The position numbers and the translations under genes are program-made. Below are positions 61,409-64,000 of a DNA stretch of 64,000 nucleotides, one piece after another. Source of the DNA: Mayamaea pseudoterrestris (Eukaryota > Bacillariophyta > Bacillariophyceae > Sellaphorales > Sellaphoraceae); the NCBI GenBank assembly GCA_027923505.1, contig BROI01000012.1, positions 682,001 through 746,000 of the forward strand, given 5' to 3'. A model generated the notes under the pieces. It was given only the letters and a program-made list of their open reading frames with translations, was not told the DNA's origin and ran no database searches. Numbering within the stretch: the stretch's first letter is position 1; each line of letters starts with the position of its first letter.

Positions 61409-61897
61409 AGCTACAAATGAGCACTGAATGTAAAAAGCTATGCACCAATCTCACTACATACGTGTCTCCAAGCATAGCCAGCACAAAATACATGGTAAGA
61501 CTATTGGCGGTAGTTTTTGTAGGCCACACACTGTAGCACCATGGAGCTGGTTACTATAAGGATATTGCTCTCCCAAACAATTGATGCTACACATGAGCTG
61601 TGAATGATTGTTATGCACCAGTCTCACCACATAGATGTCCCCAAGCATAGCCAAACAGAATTCATGAAGCATGACAATTGGTGGTACTCTTTGTAGGCCA
61701 CACACTGTAGCACCATGGAGCTGGTTACTGTGTGGATGTTGCTCGCCCAAACAATTGATGCTACACATGAGCTGTGAATGATTGTTATGTACCAATCTCA
61801 CCACATACATGTCCCCAAGCATAGCCAAAACCAAAATCATGGAGCAAGACTTTGGGGTAGTCTATGAAGGCCACACACTGTAGCAACATGGAGCTGG
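61409..61897. repeat. inner flanking repeats, right side (about 174-bp family)
   Basis: Copies begin near 61439, 61612 and 61786 (spacing 173-174 bp), the last truncated; a more diverged piece lies at 61409-61438. Shared words include TGTAGGCCACACACTGTAGC, ACCATGGAGCTGGTTACT, CAAACAATTGATGCTACACA and TGAGCTGTGAATGATTG. Because 174 is 58 codons, a minus-strand frame stays open over two copies (61840-61454), with repeated LAMLGD-YVVRLVHNNHSQL, but nothing else suggests coding. Confidence 0.8.
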
Positions 61898-61904
61898 TTG
61901 TGGT

Positions 61905-61965
61905 AGTATATATTCGAACATGCTTCACCACATTAATTGAAATACTGGCACTGTTCGTAGATGAG
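61905..61965 (+). repeat. outer flanking repeat, right copy
   Basis: Direct-orientation relative of 50292-50345 (words ATATATT, GAACATGCTTCAC, CACATTAATTG, TGGCACTG, AGATGAGG). Similarity is moderate and read by eye. Confidence 0.45.
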
Positions 61966-62389
61966 GTCATGGTTTTGGCGCATGCAATGACCCCTAACGA
62001 TGATCATGTTAGCTATCCCAAACACATTGCTTTACTCTAGGAGTATGCTTTCAGAGAGCCATCAAATACCACTCATTTACTGCAATCTCTAGCCTCTCCT
62101 TCTGTTCCACATAGACTAAAATTGTAGGCAACAACCCATGAAAGCATTCTGACTGTGTCTACAGTTTGACAGTCTCTGTGCGCGCGGAGCGGCAAAGTCT
62201 TTGCAGGCTTAGTGAAACCGTTATTCCTCCTGCCCCGCGAATGTCATCACAGTGACGGTACGACAAGAGGTTGGTTTTTTGATTGCTTTTTTGTCGCGAC
62301 CAACATTTACATTACGAGAACCAACCAACGACGAGACGACAAAGAGGACGCTTACTAAATATCTCTGCCTGCATACAAGTGCATGCTAT
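61966..62389. other. intergenic region upstream of the SulP gene
   Basis: 424 bp, apparently unique sequence. The SulP frame is open from 62252 but has no ATG before 62390. Confidence 0.45.
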
Positions 62390-64000
62390 ATGGATAATAA
62401 TCAGAATCGCAATGAAACTGGGCGCTTGCGTGCCTTATCAGTCAGCCATGAGCACACGCCCCTCTTGCTTCCGACGCACCATCATCATCATCATGACGAC
62501 GATCCGGACAGCAAACGATCGCAGCTTCCGACGGGAAATATGAATACAAGGCAGGAGACGACGCAAAAGTCTGTTAATCTCCTATACGCAGCTGTTTATG
62601 CCGTCGTCAATGTAATTATTTCGGCTCCTGGTAAGCCTTCTTTGCGCACTTATTGAAATGAGTGTGACGCTGTTCCCATTCTTTTGACGCATTTTACATT
62701 TCCAACAGGACTCTACGGATACGCAGCAGTCATTTTTAACCATCCAATATTCCGCGATCACATGAATGCACTTTCCAAACTTGTCATTTTCAGCAGCATG
62801 ATCCATCAGCTATCCTTCACGCTCTTTTCCACCATGCCGTTCGCCATTGGAACTGTACAGGATGCTGGTCTCATTTTTCTGAGTAGCATGGCAAACACAA
62901 TTGCCGATGAAATGTTGAGCGACGGCGCGTCAGAGGCGGCCATTTTGTCGACAACCTTGGTGCTACTGCCGCTGGGAACGGCGCTTCTTGGCGTCATTTT
63001 GATTGCCTTGGGCAAATTCAAGCTTGCGAATGCAGTCAGCTATTTGCCCATGCCAGTGGTTGGAGGTTCGTATCAGTCGTGATGAATTAAAATATACTTG
63101 GGGGAGATGTATAGTTCTTTTGAGGGCAGATCTGTTTTAATAACATGCAATTCTCTCGACGCCCGTACTCACTCGTCACACGCTGTTACAGGGTATTTGG
63201 CATTCATTGGCTACTTTTGCGTACAAGCGGGCGTTGCCTTGTGTATATCTCATCCTTTGGTGGCATTTAGCGATTGGACACTGGTGTTTACTCGTCATAA
63301 CCTTTTGCTGGCCGTACCAGGATTACTTGCGGGGCTTGTATTGACAAATGCAGCGCGAAGAGCGACCAACGAAGCCATTCTGCCGCTATCCATGGTCGTT
63401 ATACCTGCTTTCTTCTACTTGGTAATCTACATGACGGGGGTTGGACTTGATGGCGCCAGACAAAATGGATGGGTTGGCGAAGTGTCGCCGCCGGTGCCCG
63501 TCACGGACTTGTTTCAGCTAGTTGACTTTACGTTGGTACGATGGGATTTGGTGCAGTCGATTGGCTGGACGTGGGTGGGCATGGTGTTTGTCGTCTCATT
63601 TGCGTCGTGTCTTGATGTTGCTGCCATTAGCATGGACAAGGGAGAGGCACTTGATACAAACCGCGAGCTCGCAACTGTTGGAATTGGAAATTGTAAGTGC
63701 TTTCATGCAGTTGAGTACGTCCTGACAGAGACGACAAGCTCACTCGTGGTGTTATCCTTTCGTCTTCGCGATAGTGATGTCTGGTTTAACGTTTGGCTTC
63801 ACAGGGAGCTATATTTTCTCACAGACAATTTTCACATACCGAACGGGCGTTCATACAAGAATTATAGGTTGCATGATTATGGTCATGTTTCTGTACATTG
63901 TTATCTCGCCAATCAACATACTTGAGATTGCACCGCTGTTTTTTCTGGGAAGTACGCTGATATTCATTGGATACGACCTTTTATACGAGTGGTTCATCCA
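62390..64000 (+). CDS. SulP-family anion transporter (3' end beyond window)
   Basis: Exons 62390-62630, 62709-63065, 63192-63692 and 63775-64000 onward give 441 residues so far. Donors are GTAAGC, GTTCGT and GTAAGT; acceptors CCAACAG, GTTACAG and GCGATAG. The N-terminal tail has a dileucine-like EHTPLLLP and a run of six His before acidic residues. Membrane helices follow: VNLLYAAVYAVVNVIISAPG with LYGYAAVIF, LVIFSSMIHQLSFTLFST, LVLLPLGTALLGVILIALG and VSYLPMPVVGGYLAFIGYFC. Exon 4 restores the SulP motif NLMSGLTFGFTGSYIFSQTI followed by FTYRTGVHTRIIG, close to fungal vacuolar SulP proteins. The STAS domain would lie outside. Substrate (sulfate, other anions) unknown. Confidence 0.88.

Noticed and set aside
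50292-61965. Satellite block as a terminal-inverted-repeat DNA transposon
   Set aside because: Flanking repeats are in direct orientation, no transposase is present, and no target-site duplication is visible.
1-64000. tRNA or rRNA genes
   Set aside because: No cloverleaf with A and B boxes or rRNA sequence was recognised in the intergenic regions, though a covariance-model search would be decisive.

Overview
The window looks like compact nuclear DNA of a photosynthetic stramenopile (ochrophyte), most likely a diatom. Spliceosomal introns are short (about 70-115 bp, mostly GTAAGT/GTGAGT donors) and interrupt otherwise dense genes on both strands, roughly one per 1.6 kb outside the repeat array. 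Several proteins start with an ER signal peptide followed by an ASAFAP-like cleavage site (F, W or L at +1), the bipartite plastid address of algae with complex plastids. The mix of a divergent HSF factor, a helicase-associated-domain protein, PrimPol, PPK2 and MetE fits that group. The species cannot be named from the sequence.

Layout. 1-10 kb: the 3' part of a tRNA-modifying MnmG/MTO1, a large acidic membrane protein, a three-exon PPK2-type kinase gene, a GET1/WRB-like insertase subunit and a degenerate alpha/beta-hydrolase-like protein. 10-23 kb: a VOC/glyoxalase-like protein, an mARC-like MOSC protein, cobalamin-independent methionine synthase, an 840-residue membrane protein, two plastid-targeted proteins, a YaaA-family protein and a plastid GNAT. 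23-34 kb: PrimPol and PUS7 from a shared divergent promoter, a Tim44/mL45-like mitochondrial protein, a helicase-associated-domain protein, a probable thylakoid-lumen aldo/keto reductase and an amino-acid transporter. 34-50 kb: a cluster of hairpin repeats, a Herp-like membrane protein, an ER J-protein, an HSF, TenA, a WCRAC plastid thioredoxin, a UPRT homologue, a URI/Bud27-like protein, a secreted GPI-like Cys-rich protein, a CS-domain protein, a membrane-anchored PhoD phosphatase and a plastid SAP-like protein. 62.4-64 kb: the 5' part of a SulP transporter.

The outstanding non-genic feature is a 10.8-kb satellite at about 50.6-61.4 kb: some 64 copies of a 169-bp unit, each carrying three short dyads, bordered by diverged ~174-bp repeats and a further short repeat pair on both sides. 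It contains larger internal duplications and a scrambled centre. It does not look protein coding, because the unit is not a multiple of three and stops recur in every unit.

The genes form no operon-like pathway; they are individually promoted housekeeping and organelle genes. Two 12-base motifs recur upstream of neighbouring genes and may be promoter elements. No tRNA, rRNA, transposase or virus-like element was recognised.
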